From assembly GCF_011059105.1 (NCBI RefSeq), contig NZ_JAALLS010000001.1:356964-420963 (forward strand): a stretch of DNA of 64,000 bases. The letters are read 5' to 3'. Every line of letters starts with the position of its first letter. The first letter of the stretch is position 1. The position numbers were made by a program, and so were the translations under genes. This stretch comes from Fodinibius halophilus. GTDB taxonomy: Bacteria; Bacteroidota; Rhodothermia; Balneolales; Balneolaceae. Positions 36,448-46,262 of this stretch are shown here, piece after piece. The notes below the pieces were generated by a model. It ran no database searches. It was given only the letters and a program-made list of their open reading frames with translations, and was not told the DNA's origin.

Positions 36448-37443
36448 GTGGTTACAGAGAAAGCAGATCTCAACAGAATTGGTGTGTTAACTTCCGGGGG
36501 CGATGCTCCGGGAATGAATGCGGCAATACGAGCCGTAATTAGAACATGCGTGTATTATGGAATTACCCCCTTTGGTATTTACCAGGGATATGATGGCTTA
36601 ATCAAAAACAAGTTCAAAAAGATGAACGCCGGTTCTGTAAAACATATCATCCACCAGGGGGGTACGATCTTGAAATCGGCACGCAGCCTGGAGTTTAAAA
36701 CCAAAGAGGGGAGACAACAGGCTTGGAAAAATGTGAAAGAACATGACCTCGACGGACTTGTTGTTATTGGTGGGGATGGTACGTTTAATGGTGCTATGGT
36801 TTTTGGAGAAGAGCACGACTTTCCCATCGTAGGAATTCCCGGTACTATTGATAACGATATTTATGGCACTGATTTTACTGTTGGGTTTGATACTGCTGTT
36901 AATACAGTTGTAGATGCTGTTGATCAAATTCGGGATACGGCCACTTCTCATAATAGGTTGTTCTTTATTGAGGTTATGGGGCGTGATGCCGGTTTTATCG
37001 CGGTTTATTCCGGAATTGCCGCCGGATCGGAAGAGGTCCTGATTCCCGAAAAAGATCGAGGCATTGAACAGCTTTTTGAATCACTGGACCGAACTTCACA
37101 GCGACAAAAAAGTTCTCGTCTTGTATTGGTGGCAGAAGGGGATAGAAATGGAAGTGTCTATGACCTGGAGGATGAGGTGAAAGAACGGTTTGGAGACCGG
37201 TATGAAACTAAAGTTACTATCCTGGGGCATGTGCAGCGGGGCGGGCGCCCCAGTTGTGCCGATCGGGTACTGGCCAGCCGGTTGGGAGTGAATGCCGTAG
37301 AAGCGCTTATGGACGGCCGCCGAAATGAGATGGTAGGGGTGCGCAACCGAAAGGTGAAATTTACAGCTTTTGAAAAAGCAACGAAGCAGAATCCGGAAAT
37401 GGATGACGAACTTCTGCGTATTGCCGATATCATATCTATTTAA
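36448..37443 (+). CDS. pfkA: ATP-dependent 6-phosphofructokinase
   Basis: This 331-residue phosphofructokinase commits fructose-6-phosphate to glycolysis. Motifs are IGVLTSGGDAPGMNAAIRAV for ATP binding, GTIDND with the catalytic Asp, EVMGRDAGFIA and HVQRGGRPSCADR for fructose-6-phosphate binding. It starts at GTG (MVTEK), since no ATG lies near the expected start. Gly in the GGDGT region is typical of ATP-dependent forms. It stands next to a starch-degrading GH13 gene, consistent with feeding sugar into glycolysis. Confidence 0.95.
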   Translation: MVTEKADLNRIGVLTSGGDAPGMNAAIRAVIRTCVYYGITPFGIYQGYDGLIKNKFKKMNAGSVKHIIHQGGTILKSARSLEFKTKEGRQQAWKNVKEHDLDGLVVIGGDGTFNGAMVFGEEHDFPIVGIPGTIDNDIYGTDFTVGFDTAVNTVVDAVDQIRDTATSHNRLFFIEVMGRDAGFIAVYSGIAAGSEEVLIPEKDRGIEQLFESLDRTSQRQKSSRLVLVAEGDRNGSVYDLEDEVKERFGDRYETKVTILGHVQRGGRPSCADRVLASRLGVNAVEALMDGRRNEMVGVRNRKVKFTAFEKATKQNPEMDDELLRIADIISI

Positions 37444-37478
37444 CTGTATCCTATAAAACGTAAAAATTAGCAGATTCC

Positions 37479-39230
37479 TTGTCAATACAGCAGGATAACG
37501 AATATTCTACACCCGATTGGGCCAAACATGTAATTTGGTACCAGGTATTTCCCGAACGATTTTGTAATGGAGATCCTTCTAATGATCCTACTGCAGAGCG
37601 ATTGGGAATGCCGGAAGATTGGGAGATCTCTCCCTGGACCGGTGACTGGTATGAACAGGCACCCTGGGAAAAAGAATACAGCGATACTTTTCGCAAAAGT
37701 GTTTATAAGCGACGATACGGTGGAGATCTGCAGGGAGTTTTGGATAAATTGGATTACCTGGAAGAGCTGGGAATAGGGGGTATTTACTTAAATCCCGTTT
37801 TTGATGCAGTATCACTGCATAAGTATGATGCCAGTTACTATCATCATGTGGATCGTTTCTTTGGGCCTGATCCCGAAGGAGATGCACAAATTATGGAGCA
37901 GGAAGATCCCAGTGATCCATCTACCTGGCAGTGGACTTCAGCCGATAAGATGCTGCTAAAGCTTATTGAAGAGGTCCATGAGCGGGGCATGCGAATTATT
38001 CTTGATGGGGTTTTTAATCACACCGGGACCGACTTTTGGGCCTTTCGTGATGTCCTGGAACACCAGCAAGATTCACAGTTTAAGGATTGGTATGCGGTAC
38101 AGTCGTTTGAAGATCCTTCTGATCCGGAAAGCGAGTTTTTATACGATAGCTGGTGGGGAGTGAAAAGCTTACCGGCACTAAAGGAAGAAGGAAAGACGCT
38201 GGTAGCTCCTGTTAAGGAACATATTTTTGAAATTACAAGGCGTTGGATGGACCCGGATAGCGATGGAGATCCCTCTGATGGTATCGACGGGTGGCGCCTG
38301 GATGTACCCGAAGAGATAGGGAAGGAGTTTTGGAAAGAGTGGAACGAGCTTGTGACCTCTATCAACCCTGAGGTTTTTACAGTAGGAGAGATCTGGACAA
38401 AAAAATCTCGAAAATGGGTTACCAAAGATCTATTTTCTTCGTCGATGAATTATCCGTTCACCAATGCGGTAATAGAATATATGGTTAATGAGTCGGTAAA
38501 AGCCTCAGAATTCTTGAAAGAGTTGCGCAATCTGCGGCGCCAGTTTCCAAAAGATGCCCGGTTTGTATTACAAAACCTCATGGATAGTCATGACACCCCA
38601 AGGTTAGCTTCGATGATTGTAAATTCGGATCTGGAGTTCGGTGAAGAAACGAAACCGAAAGAAGGTTTCAAGGTCCGTAAACCCAATATCGAAGAGCGGA
38701 GAGTTCAACGTCTTATTGCCCTTCTTCAATATACCTATGTGGGGGCGCCTATGATCTATTATGGTACGGAGGCGGGTATGTGGGGCGCTGATGACCCTGA
38801 TGATCGTAAACCAATGGTATGGCCGGAACATGAATATGATCCTGAAAAAGAACATCCGTTGGACAAAGAGCGTCCGGCAGACGACAATAACTTTGACCGA
38901 CAACTTTTTGAGTGGTACAAAAAGCTGGGAGCCATACGGAATGCGCATCTCCCCCTAAGAATAGGAGAATTCCAGGAGCTTGCTGTTGATAATGCACGCA
39001 ACCATTTCTGTTTTGCACGAATTTTAAATCAGAAAATGTTTTGTATTGTAGCCATCAATCGATCAGATCGGACGCAAAAAGTATCAATTCCGCTTTCAAA
39101 TTTTGATATTCCAGAGAATAATCATTTAGAAAATTTGGTGACCGGCACGCGCATAAACGTAAAAGATGAGCAGGCCACGTTGACCCTTTCTCCTGTTACG
39201 GGAGCAATTTTATCACCCGAAAATCGATAA
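37479..39230 (+). CDS. Cytoplasmic GH13 alpha-glycosidase (neopullulanase/cyclomaltodextrinase type)
   Basis: The product is a 583-residue GH13 enzyme without a signal peptide. The four conserved regions are DGVFNH, GWRLDVP with nucleophile Asp275, TVGEIW with acid Glu304, and DSHDTPR with Asp372. The order and the YQVFPERFCNGDPSND start resemble maltogenic amylases/neopullulanases, but the N-terminal beta domain of those enzymes is missing. It should act on maltodextrins in the cytoplasm. The start is TTG, two codons before QQDNEY. It leaves 2 nt before the next gene. Confidence 0.9.
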   Translation: MSIQQDNEYSTPDWAKHVIWYQVFPERFCNGDPSNDPTAERLGMPEDWEISPWTGDWYEQAPWEKEYSDTFRKSVYKRRYGGDLQGVLDKLDYLEELGIGGIYLNPVFDAVSLHKYDASYYHHVDRFFGPDPEGDAQIMEQEDPSDPSTWQWTSADKMLLKLIEEVHERGMRIILDGVFNHTGTDFWAFRDVLEHQQDSQFKDWYAVQSFEDPSDPESEFLYDSWWGVKSLPALKEEGKTLVAPVKEHIFEITRRWMDPDSDGDPSDGIDGWRLDVPEEIGKEFWKEWNELVTSINPEVFTVGEIWTKKSRKWVTKDLFSSSMNYPFTNAVIEYMVNESVKASEFLKELRNLRRQFPKDARFVLQNLMDSHDTPRLASMIVNSDLEFGEETKPKEGFKVRKPNIEERRVQRLIALLQYTYVGAPMIYYGTEAGMWGADDPDDRKPMVWPEHEYDPEKEHPLDKERPADDNNFDRQLFEWYKKLGAIRNAHLPLRIGEFQELAVDNARNHFCFARILNQKMFCIVAINRSDRTQKVSIPLSNFDIPENNHLENLVTGTRINVKDEQATLTLSPVTGAILSPENR

Positions 39231-39232
39231 TA

Positions 39233-39775
39233 ATGCAGATAGACCCGAAGTATTTTAACGTTTTCTTAGTCATCGTTGCCCTGGTAGCAGCAGCATTAAT
39301 TACATTCTTTACCTTGCAAAATCGCAGTAACGAAAAGGCAGCCTTTAAAAAACGTATGGCTGCTAATGACTCGTTGCAAACGGTTTACTGGCAACAGGTG
39401 CAAGCCCCTGACAGTATAAGAATAGATGATTTTAAAGGCGATTTTGTAGTACTAAATTTTTGGGCTAACTGGTCTGATGCCAGTATTGAATCGCAGCGCA
39501 AGTTGGCAGCCTTGAAAACGGAATATGCCGATACCATGCAAGTTATTGCAGCAGCAGTAGGGCTTCAGAAACAGGAAGCAGTGAACGTTATTGCAGAATA
39601 CGATTTTCCTTTCCATTTTGTGGCCGGATCCCGACAATTCTCAGATCTGTCCGTCCCGGGTTTGCCCGCACAGTTAATCTATTCTCCCACCGGCGAGCTG
39701 CAGAGCGTCTTTTTGGGATATCAAAATAAAACTCAATACGATAGTTTGCGATCACTATTAAATCATGGCCACTAA
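39233..39775 (+). CDS. Membrane-anchored thioredoxin-like protein without cysteines
   Basis: This 180-residue protein has one N-terminal membrane helix (about 9-27) and a TlpA/redoxin-type thioredoxin fold. The strand-active-site-helix segment VVLNFWANWSDASIESQRKL lines up with the usual NFWATWCxPC motif, but both Cys are replaced (WSDAS). A cis-Pro region VPGLPAQLIYSPTGE is kept. There is no cysteine anywhere, so it cannot do thiol chemistry. It overlaps pabC by 11 nt. A non-catalytic role is inferred. Confidence 0.85.
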   Translation: MQIDPKYFNVFLVIVALVAAALITFFTLQNRSNEKAAFKKRMAANDSLQTVYWQQVQAPDSIRIDDFKGDFVVLNFWANWSDASIESQRKLAALKTEYADTMQVIAAAVGLQKQEAVNVIAEYDFPFHFVAGSRQFSDLSVPGLPAQLIYSPTGELQSVFLGYQNKTQYDSLRSLLNHGH

Positions 39776-40637
39776 TAAAGATTGGATCTGTTTTGACGGC
39801 GCATTAAGTGATACAGATACGGCGGTTACCCCCGTTAAATCGCGGGGACTAATGTATGGTGAAGGGGTTTTTGATACACTCCGTATCTATTCAGGTCGCT
39901 CGTTATTATTCGATTCCCATTATCGGCGGACCATTGAAGGATTACAGTCTCTTGGTATCGCCATTCCGGATTATCTGTCAAAAGGATATCTCAAAGATGC
40001 AATAACGAAACTGTTATCAAAAAAAAGGCTCTTAGAGACAGATGCCGTGGTTCGCTTGCAGTTTTGGCGGGAAGGTGAACGTGGGTATCGCCCGACAAGC
40101 TCCGGAGATTTTCATTTCTCCATTATCGCTTCGGAATGTAAGAGTACATATTCTAACCCCCACCTTGTTACCGTAGATTGTCGGCGTACCCCCAGTCGGT
40201 CGATGCCCTCAGAGTTCAAATATACCAATGGTATTAATTATATTCTGGCAGCGAAAGAAGCAAAAGAGCAGGGGGGCAGTGATGCTCTGATGCAAACCCT
40301 GGATGGAGCCATTGCTGAGACCACTATTGCTAATATTTTTTGGTTTAAGGGCAATGTGATCTATACTCCTTCAGTCAATTGTGACCTGTTTCCGGGTATT
40401 ACCCGTAGCATCGTAATGGAATTAGCTGATCGGTTATCGGCATTTAAGTTAGAACCGGGTAAATTTAACCTCAATAGTATTAAAGATGCTGAGGCCGTGT
40501 GGATCTGTAATTCTGTTCGCGAATTGTTGGCAGTTAAAGCAATAGATAAAAAAAAGTATATTACAGATGACCAGCGGTTTATAGATATAAAGCAAAAATT
40601 TGAAAATTATCGCGATCAGCATTTAGAATCTTTGTAG
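39765..40637 (+). CDS. pabC: Class IV aminotransferase, probable 4-amino-4-deoxychorismate lyase
   Basis: The 290-residue fold-type IV PLP enzyme carries MYGEGVFDTLRIY at the N-terminus, a PLP-Lys region (FKYTNGINYILAAKEA) and the DGAIAETTIANIFW block. The name pabC rests on context: the next gene, 6 nt downstream, is pabB-like, and the two together make p-aminobenzoate for folate. A branched-chain or D-amino-acid aminotransferase is the alternative. The start lies inside the end of the preceding redoxin-like gene. Confidence 0.85.
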   Translation: MATNKDWICFDGALSDTDTAVTPVKSRGLMYGEGVFDTLRIYSGRSLLFDSHYRRTIEGLQSLGIAIPDYLSKGYLKDAITKLLSKKRLLETDAVVRLQFWREGERGYRPTSSGDFHFSIIASECKSTYSNPHLVTVDCRRTPSRSMPSEFKYTNGINYILAAKEAKEQGGSDALMQTLDGAIAETTIANIFWFKGNVIYTPSVNCDLFPGITRSIVMELADRLSAFKLEPGKFNLNSIKDAEAVWICNSVRELLAVKAIDKKKYITDDQRFIDIKQKFENYRDQHLESL

Positions 40638-40643
40638 GATCCA

Positions 40644-41927
40644 ATGATTTCATCTCTCCATAACCTTGCCAGAAACCTACATAAACAAGGGCCCATACTG
40701 CTTCTTGAATCGCAATCTTCAAAGCATATATGGGGACGAACCTCGTATTTGGCAGCCCATCCCAAGGCATTAATTAAGGCCAGGGGGCGTGATATAACTG
40801 TAATTGAAGAAGAGGAGGAGCGTTTCTTTGAAGACAATCCCTGGAAAGCCCTGCAAAATTTTAGAAAAAAGCACGATGATTGGCTGTTTGGGTACTTGGG
40901 GTATGATTTAAAAAACCATATAGAAGATCTTAGCTCCTCGAATAGCGATCCGGTACAGGCCCCGGATCTGTTCTTTATGATACCGGGACTTTTGATTGAA
41001 TATCAACATGCAACAGGAGAGTGCCGGAAGGTAATAGGTGAGCTGCCGGAACAAGGATTGTGGGAAGGTACCGGAAATGAAACACCTACTTTTCAGCTGA
41101 CTAATTTACATCCTCAAGTCGGTAGTACAGAATATATTTCTAAAATCAAGGAGGTACAGCACCGTATTGCAGAAGGTGACTTTTACGAAATAAACCTCTC
41201 TCATCAGTTGAAAGCAGATTTTAATGGCAATACTTTTGATTTATACCGGGGAATGAGGCAGGCAGGGCCGGTACCCTTTGGGGTTTACCTGGATTTCGAA
41301 GATATTTCAATTTGTTGTCAATCGCCTGAACGCTTTATTCGAAAAGAAGGGAATACAGTTGTTTCGCAGCCTATTAAAGGCACCTCGCCCCGGGGAGATA
41401 ATACGCCCGAAGATGAACGGTTAAAACAGGCGTTGGCAGACTCTCAAAAAGAACAGGCCGAAAATCTGATGATCGTAGATCTGGTGCGTAATGATTTAAG
41501 TAAAATTGCTCGTCGGGGTACGGTAGAGGTTCCCCGGCTTTTTGAGATTCAATCTTTTGATACCGTACATCAAATGGTATCAACAGTTAGGGCAGAAGCT
41601 GATATTGATGATCCGGTAGCCATTCTTAAATCCTGTTTTCCTATGGGATCGATGACCGGTGCCCCGAAAATTAGTGCAATGCAAGCTATTGAAGAACTGG
41701 AAGAGTATCGAAGGGGGATCTATTCCGGGGCTATTGGCTATATTCATCCCAATGGAGATTTTGACTTTAACGTGGTTATACGAACCGCTATTATAACGGG
41801 TAATGAGCTTTTTTATGCAGCAGGAGGAGCGATAACGGGCGATTCCGATCCCCAAAAAGAGTGGCAAGAAACGCTGGTTAAGACCCGAGCCCTGGAGAGA
41901 GCAATCGCAGAACCACTCAAGAAATAA
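40644..41927 (+). CDS. pabB: Aminodeoxychorismate synthase component I
   Basis: The 427-residue chorismate-binding enzyme of the anthranilate synthase/PabB/isochorismate synthase fold. The C-terminal blocks are AEGDFYEINLSHQ, PERFIRK, IKGTSPRG, SMTGAPKISAMQAIEELE and the YAAGGAITGDSDP close. The PIKGT Lys and SMTGAPK motif fit PabB rather than MenF/EntC, and the adjacent pabC supports it. It is likely co-transcribed with pabC. No glutamine amidotransferase partner (pabA) is present in the window. Confidence 0.9.
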   Translation: MISSLHNLARNLHKQGPILLLESQSSKHIWGRTSYLAAHPKALIKARGRDITVIEEEEERFFEDNPWKALQNFRKKHDDWLFGYLGYDLKNHIEDLSSSNSDPVQAPDLFFMIPGLLIEYQHATGECRKVIGELPEQGLWEGTGNETPTFQLTNLHPQVGSTEYISKIKEVQHRIAEGDFYEINLSHQLKADFNGNTFDLYRGMRQAGPVPFGVYLDFEDISICCQSPERFIRKEGNTVVSQPIKGTSPRGDNTPEDERLKQALADSQKEQAENLMIVDLVRNDLSKIARRGTVEVPRLFEIQSFDTVHQMVSTVRAEADIDDPVAILKSCFPMGSMTGAPKISAMQAIEELEEYRRGIYSGAIGYIHPNGDFDFNVVIRTAIITGNELFYAAGGAITGDSDPQKEWQETLVKTRALERAIAEPLKK

Positions 41928-42082
41928 TTGGCTGTAATGCCATTACGTTTTTTAAAGAGAGAATCTTCTATTTGCTTTAGAATATGGGAAGTCTTTAGTT
42001 TAGCATGCTTAATCAGGAGTATGTTTTACCCTATTAGCCCTGTAAAGAACGAAAGGAGAATTTTTAAAAAAGATCTGAACCA

Positions 42083-43087
42083 TTGGCCGGAAGTACAATC
42101 TACGATATCGCAAAAAAGGCGGGGGTTAGTATTGCTACCGTTTCGCGAGTAATGAATAAAAGCGAAGGTATTGCTGACAAAACCCGTAAGAAAGTGTTAA
42201 AAGTTGCGGATGAGTTGGGTTATCATCCGCAGGCTTACGCACAGGGATTGGCACGTAAGAAGAAAAATATCATTATGGTCGTTGTACCGGTACTTTCGAA
42301 CTACTTCTTTATGGAGGTACTTTCCGGGATTCAGGATGAGATATCAAACTATGATTATGACCTGAATATTTTCAATATCCAAAATGACGGTAATAACATG
42401 TTTGAGCAGGTTGAAAATATTCTAAAACGCCAATGGGCTGATGGATATCTTTTTATTTCCACTCATCTGCGGGACCACCAGTTGGAAAAGCTTGAGAGTT
42501 ATGATGTCCCCTTGACATTGGTGGATGAGGACTACTCTGGGATCGATTCTGTAAGTGTAGACAACCAGCAAGGCATTCAACAGGCAATGCAATATTTTCT
42601 GGCCCAAGGGCTTAGACGAATTGCCATGATTAGTGCCTTGAAATCTTCAAAACCGGGCGAAGAACGGATTGAGGGCTACAAAAAAGAATTGCGTAAGGCC
42701 GATATTCCGGTAGATGAAAATCTGATTGTTGCAGGTGATTCGATGTACCGGGATGGGTTTTCAGAGCAAAACGGCTATGAAGCAATGTTGAAGCTTATTG
42801 ATCTTAAAAATCCGCCGGAAGCCTGCTTTTGTTCCTCTGATATACAAGCCGTAGGGGCCATAAAGGCTATGAAAGAACGGGGAGTACATATTCCTATTAT
42901 CGGCTACGACGATATTACCATCTCAAATTATATTGGCCTTTCTACCATTCGACAACCGATGCACGACATGGGAGCATTTGCCACAAAGAATTTGGTTGAA
43001 CGCATGCAAAATAAAAAAGAGGGTCCCATTCAGAAGATATATTCCCCAGAACTGATATTACGCTCATCTACTGAAATCAGGGATTAA
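42083..43087 (+). CDS. LacI-family transcriptional regulator of the maltose/starch locus
   Basis: This 334-residue regulator has an N-terminal helix-turn-helix (IYDIAKKAGVSIATVSRVMN) and hinge (YHPQAYAQGLARKKKN), followed by a periplasmic-binding-protein-like effector domain with the C-terminal PMHDMGAFATKNLVERM. The frame has no ATG near the start; TTG at 42083 gives MAGSTIYDIA, a natural LacI start, and an in-frame stop lies six codons before it. It sits just before the pgmB operon. Palindromic sites of LacI type lie 64 nt after it and again upstream of susC, so it probably controls both halves of the locus. Confidence 0.92.
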   Translation: MAGSTIYDIAKKAGVSIATVSRVMNKSEGIADKTRKKVLKVADELGYHPQAYAQGLARKKKNIIMVVVPVLSNYFFMEVLSGIQDEISNYDYDLNIFNIQNDGNNMFEQVENILKRQWADGYLFISTHLRDHQLEKLESYDVPLTLVDEDYSGIDSVSVDNQQGIQQAMQYFLAQGLRRIAMISALKSSKPGEERIEGYKKELRKADIPVDENLIVAGDSMYRDGFSEQNGYEAMLKLIDLKNPPEACFCSSDIQAVGAIKAMKERGVHIPIIGYDDITISNYIGLSTIRQPMHDMGAFATKNLVERMQNKKEGPIQKIYSPELILRSSTEIRD

Positions 43088-43150
43088 AAAATAATTGCTA
43101 ATTGATTATGGTTTTGGTTTTTTAAAGGGTATGAATTTTTTTACCCTGTA

Positions 43151-43166
43151 ATGTAAGCGCTTACAT
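43151..43166. promoter_or_regulatory. LacI-family operator upstream of the phosphorylase operon
   Basis: ATGTAAGCGCTTACAT is a perfect 16-bp palindrome of the central CG type bound by LacI/GalR proteins. It lies 52 nt before the pgmB start codon and 64 nt after the regulator gene. The same sequence recurs upstream of susC. Confidence 0.88.
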
Positions 43167-43217
43167 TTGTATTTTGCATTACCGTGGAACAAGAACTGAA
43201 AGATTGCTAGAAATCAT

Positions 43218-43874
43218 ATGAACGTACCCAAAACCTGGATTTTTGATTTGGATGGGGTCATTGTAGAGACCGCACAATTTCATTATAAATCGTGGAAACG
43301 ATTGGCCCATTCGTTGGATATTCCATTCGATGAATCCCATAATGAAGCCTTAAAGGGCGTTAGCCGGTCAAAATCGCTAAATATTATATTAGAACTCGAT
43401 GACAGGGAAGTTTCTGAAAAGGAATTTCAACGTCTCATGGATAAGAAGAATGGATGGTACCAGAATTATATAGCAGAACTGACCCCTGATGATATCCTGG
43501 ATGGTATACCAGAATTTTTGGATACCTTGAAAGAGCGGGGAGCAAAACTCGCTATAGGCTCTTCCAGTAAAAATGCGCAATATATCCTGGATTATTTGCA
43601 ACTGACTGAAACCTTTGATGCAATAATTGATGGAACAAAAGTGAAAAATACCAAGCCTGATCCGGAAGTTTTTTTAAAAGGGGCACAGGCAGTGGGTGAG
43701 GATCCCGAAGATTGTGTCGTTTTTGAAGATGCTGAATCGGGTGTTGAAGCTGCCAATAGGGCTAACATGCTGTGTGTAGGTGTAGGTTCGGAAGAAATAT
43801 TGGGTGACGCAGACCTTGTCATTGATTCGTTTGTTGATATGTCGCCCGAAGATCTACTGGAGAAATTAAGCTGA
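43218..43874 (+). CDS. pgmB: Beta-phosphoglucomutase
   Basis: The 218-residue HAD-superfamily enzyme converts beta-glucose-1-phosphate to glucose-6-phosphate. Catalytic Asp10 and Asp12 are in FDLDGVIVE; the cap motif GVSRSKSL and SSSKNAQYIL, KNTKPDPEVF and VVFEDAESGVEAA follow as expected. The next gene is a GH65 phosphorylase, which releases beta-glucose-1-phosphate, so the pair completes maltose phosphorolysis. It is the first gene after the operator. Confidence 0.94.
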   Translation: MNVPKTWIFDLDGVIVETAQFHYKSWKRLAHSLDIPFDESHNEALKGVSRSKSLNIILELDDREVSEKEFQRLMDKKNGWYQNYIAELTPDDILDGIPEFLDTLKERGAKLAIGSSSKNAQYILDYLQLTETFDAIIDGTKVKNTKPDPEVFLKGAQAVGEDPEDCVVFEDAESGVEAANRANMLCVGVGSEEILGDADLVIDSFVDMSPEDLLEKLS

Positions 43875-43910
43875 GAACAACAAGCATTAGCAGTACAAAA
43901 ATAAGATGAT

Positions 43911-46232
43911 ATGAATCAGTATTTAGAAGTTGATAAGTGGAATATTATAGAAGACGGCTTTAACCCGGAACAACAACGTTCTTCCGAGAGTATTTTTAGC
44001 CTGGGTAATGGGCATATGGGACAGCGGGCCAATTTCGAAGAATCATACAGCGGAGATTCTCTGCAAGGCAGCTATATCGGTGGTATCTACTATCCGGATA
44101 AGACCAAAGTTGGTTGGTGGAAAAATGGCTATCCCGAATACTTCGCCAAGGTATTAAATTCGGTCAACTGGATTGGCATTGATATAGCAATAAACGGTGC
44201 CCCCCTCGATCTTTTTAAATGTGGTGTAAGCGCTTTCAAAAGAGTGCTGAATATGAAGAAGGGATACCTGAAACGGTTGTTTGTTGCAGAACTTCCGTCC
44301 GGGGATAAGGTAGAGGTGGAGGTTACAAGGTTTATTAGTATGGCTCGCAAAGAGATAGGGGCAATTGAATACAACATAAAATCCTTAAATTTTGACGGCG
44401 ATATAACCTTTAAACCCTATGTAAACGGGGATGTTCGAAATGAAGACGCTAACTATGATGAACACTTTTGGTCGGAGGTTGAACAGGGTAGTTTTGAGGA
44501 AGGCGGATATGTAACGACCCGGACTAAAAAGCTTGATTTCCATGTTACGGCTTCTATGACAAACCAGCTGCAACAAAATGGAAATGATATTACTGAAGAT
44601 GCTGATACAGAGGTAGAATCGATGCAGGTTTCGGAAGAGTATACGGTGCCTGTATCGCAGGGAGATGAAGTTTCTTTGCATAAAATTGCGGTGGTAGCTT
44701 CTTCTTTAAACCATTCAACTGCTCAGCTGAAACCTCATGTGAAGTCGCTTACAAAAGATGCTGCTGCCATTGGTTTTGCTACGTTGCTGTATGAGCATAC
44801 GCAACGATGGGCCGAAATTTGGGATGGCAGCGATGTGCTTATTGAGGGGGATGATAAAGCCCAGCAGGGAATTAGATTTAATATTTTTCAACTCTATCAG
44901 ACCTATACCGGAGAAGATGAACGGTTGAATATCGGTCCCAAAGGATTTACCGGTGAAAAGTACGGCGGCTGTACCTATTGGGACACAGAAGCCTACTGCT
45001 TACCATTTTATTTGAATACGGCCCCTAATAAAGTGGCTCGTAATTTACTGCTCTACCGTTACCAGCAGCTGCCTGAAGCTATTGAAAATGCGGAAAAGCT
45101 CGGTTTTGAGAATGGAGCAGCATTGTACCCGATGGTTACAATGAATGGGGAGGAGTGCCATAACGAGTGGGAGATCACCTTTGAGGAGGTCCATCGTAAC
45201 GGGGCTATGGCGTACGCCATCCACAACTATATTCAGCACACCGGCGATGAATCGTATCTGAGTGAAGCAGGATTGGAAGTTCTTATTGCTATCTCCCGCT
45301 TTTGGAGTCAGCGATTCAATTACTCTGAGAAACGAGATAAATTTGTAATGCTTGGTGTTACCGGGCCCAATGAGTATGAGAATAACATCAACAACAACTG
45401 GTATACCTCTTACATCGGTTGCTGGACAATGAAATATACCTTGGAAAGCATTGAAAAGGTGCGTTCAAATAACTCAGAACGGTATTCAGATATACAGGAT
45501 AAGATTGGGTTTTCTGAGGATGAAACAGCACAGTGGAAAGAAATTATGGATAATGTACATCTGCCTGAGGATAAAAAGCGTGGTATATTCCTGCAGCAGG
45601 ACAACTATCTTGATAAAGAACAACGTACCGTAGAAGATCTTAATGAGAATGAACGACCGTTAAATCAACACTGGTCCTGGGATCGTATTCTGCGATCCTG
45701 TTTTATTAAGCAGGGCGATGTGGTACAGGGGTTATACTTTTTTGAAGATCATTTTGATGAGGAAATGCTACGCCGGAATTTTGACTTCTATGAACCGCGA
45801 ACGGTTCATGAATCTTCGCTATCACCGTGTATTCATGCGATAATGGCTTCGAAGCTGGGTTACAGTGATAGGGCCTATGAATTTTATCTGCGTACGGCAC
45901 GACTTGATCTCGACGATTATAACGAAGAGGTTCACCAGGGACTTCATATCACCAGTATGGCCGGTACCTGGATGGCCATTGTCGAAGGCTTTGCTGGGAA
46001 ACGGGCAAAGGACGGGGAATTATACTTTGCTCCAACATTGCCTGATGAATGGTCAGCTTATTCCTTTAAAATCCTTTATAAAGGACGACGGTTAAAAATC
46101 AGGGTGGAAGCGGAAGAAGTACAGATAACCTGCGAAGATGGGGAAACGGTTCAATGTTATGTCTACGATGAGCAGTACCAAATAACAGCTGATGAACCAT
46201 TGAAGGTGAGTCGCAAGAAAGCGGTTGCCTAA
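43911..46232 (+). CDS. GH65 phosphorylase, probable maltose phosphorylase
   Basis: This 773-residue GH65 enzyme is predicted to cleave a glucosyl disaccharide with phosphate, giving glucose and beta-glucose-1-phosphate. Motifs are WDTEAY at 357-362, GPNEYENN with probable acid Glu488, and HESSLSPCIHA later, which lies in the phosphate-binding region. Pairing with beta-PGM and an amylase makes maltose the likeliest substrate; trehalose and kojibiose phosphorylases share the fold. It lacks a signal peptide. An operator-like 14-mer lies inside its coding sequence. Confidence 0.92.
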   Translation: MNQYLEVDKWNIIEDGFNPEQQRSSESIFSLGNGHMGQRANFEESYSGDSLQGSYIGGIYYPDKTKVGWWKNGYPEYFAKVLNSVNWIGIDIAINGAPLDLFKCGVSAFKRVLNMKKGYLKRLFVAELPSGDKVEVEVTRFISMARKEIGAIEYNIKSLNFDGDITFKPYVNGDVRNEDANYDEHFWSEVEQGSFEEGGYVTTRTKKLDFHVTASMTNQLQQNGNDITEDADTEVESMQVSEEYTVPVSQGDEVSLHKIAVVASSLNHSTAQLKPHVKSLTKDAAAIGFATLLYEHTQRWAEIWDGSDVLIEGDDKAQQGIRFNIFQLYQTYTGEDERLNIGPKGFTGEKYGGCTYWDTEAYCLPFYLNTAPNKVARNLLLYRYQQLPEAIENAEKLGFENGAALYPMVTMNGEECHNEWEITFEEVHRNGAMAYAIHNYIQHTGDESYLSEAGLEVLIAISRFWSQRFNYSEKRDKFVMLGVTGPNEYENNINNNWYTSYIGCWTMKYTLESIEKVRSNNSERYSDIQDKIGFSEDETAQWKEIMDNVHLPEDKKRGIFLQQDNYLDKEQRTVEDLNENERPLNQHWSWDRILRSCFIKQGDVVQGLYFFEDHFDEEMLRRNFDFYEPRTVHESSLSPCIHAIMASKLGYSDRAYEFYLRTARLDLDDYNEEVHQGLHITSMAGTWMAIVEGFAGKRAKDGELYFAPTLPDEWSAYSFKILYKGRRLKIRVEAEEVQITCEDGETVQCYVYDEQYQITADEPLKVSRKKAVA
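44225..44238. promoter_or_regulatory. Intragenic operator-like site inside the GH65 gene
   Basis: TGTAAGCGCTTTCA is identical to the core of the upstream susC-side site at 63757. It lies about 315 nt into the GH65 coding sequence and encodes the residues C-G-V-S-A-F. It may be a second operator or a chance match constrained by the protein. Confidence 0.4.
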
Positions 46233-46262
46233 CAATTATTATAAACGCCAAATAAATAAAAT

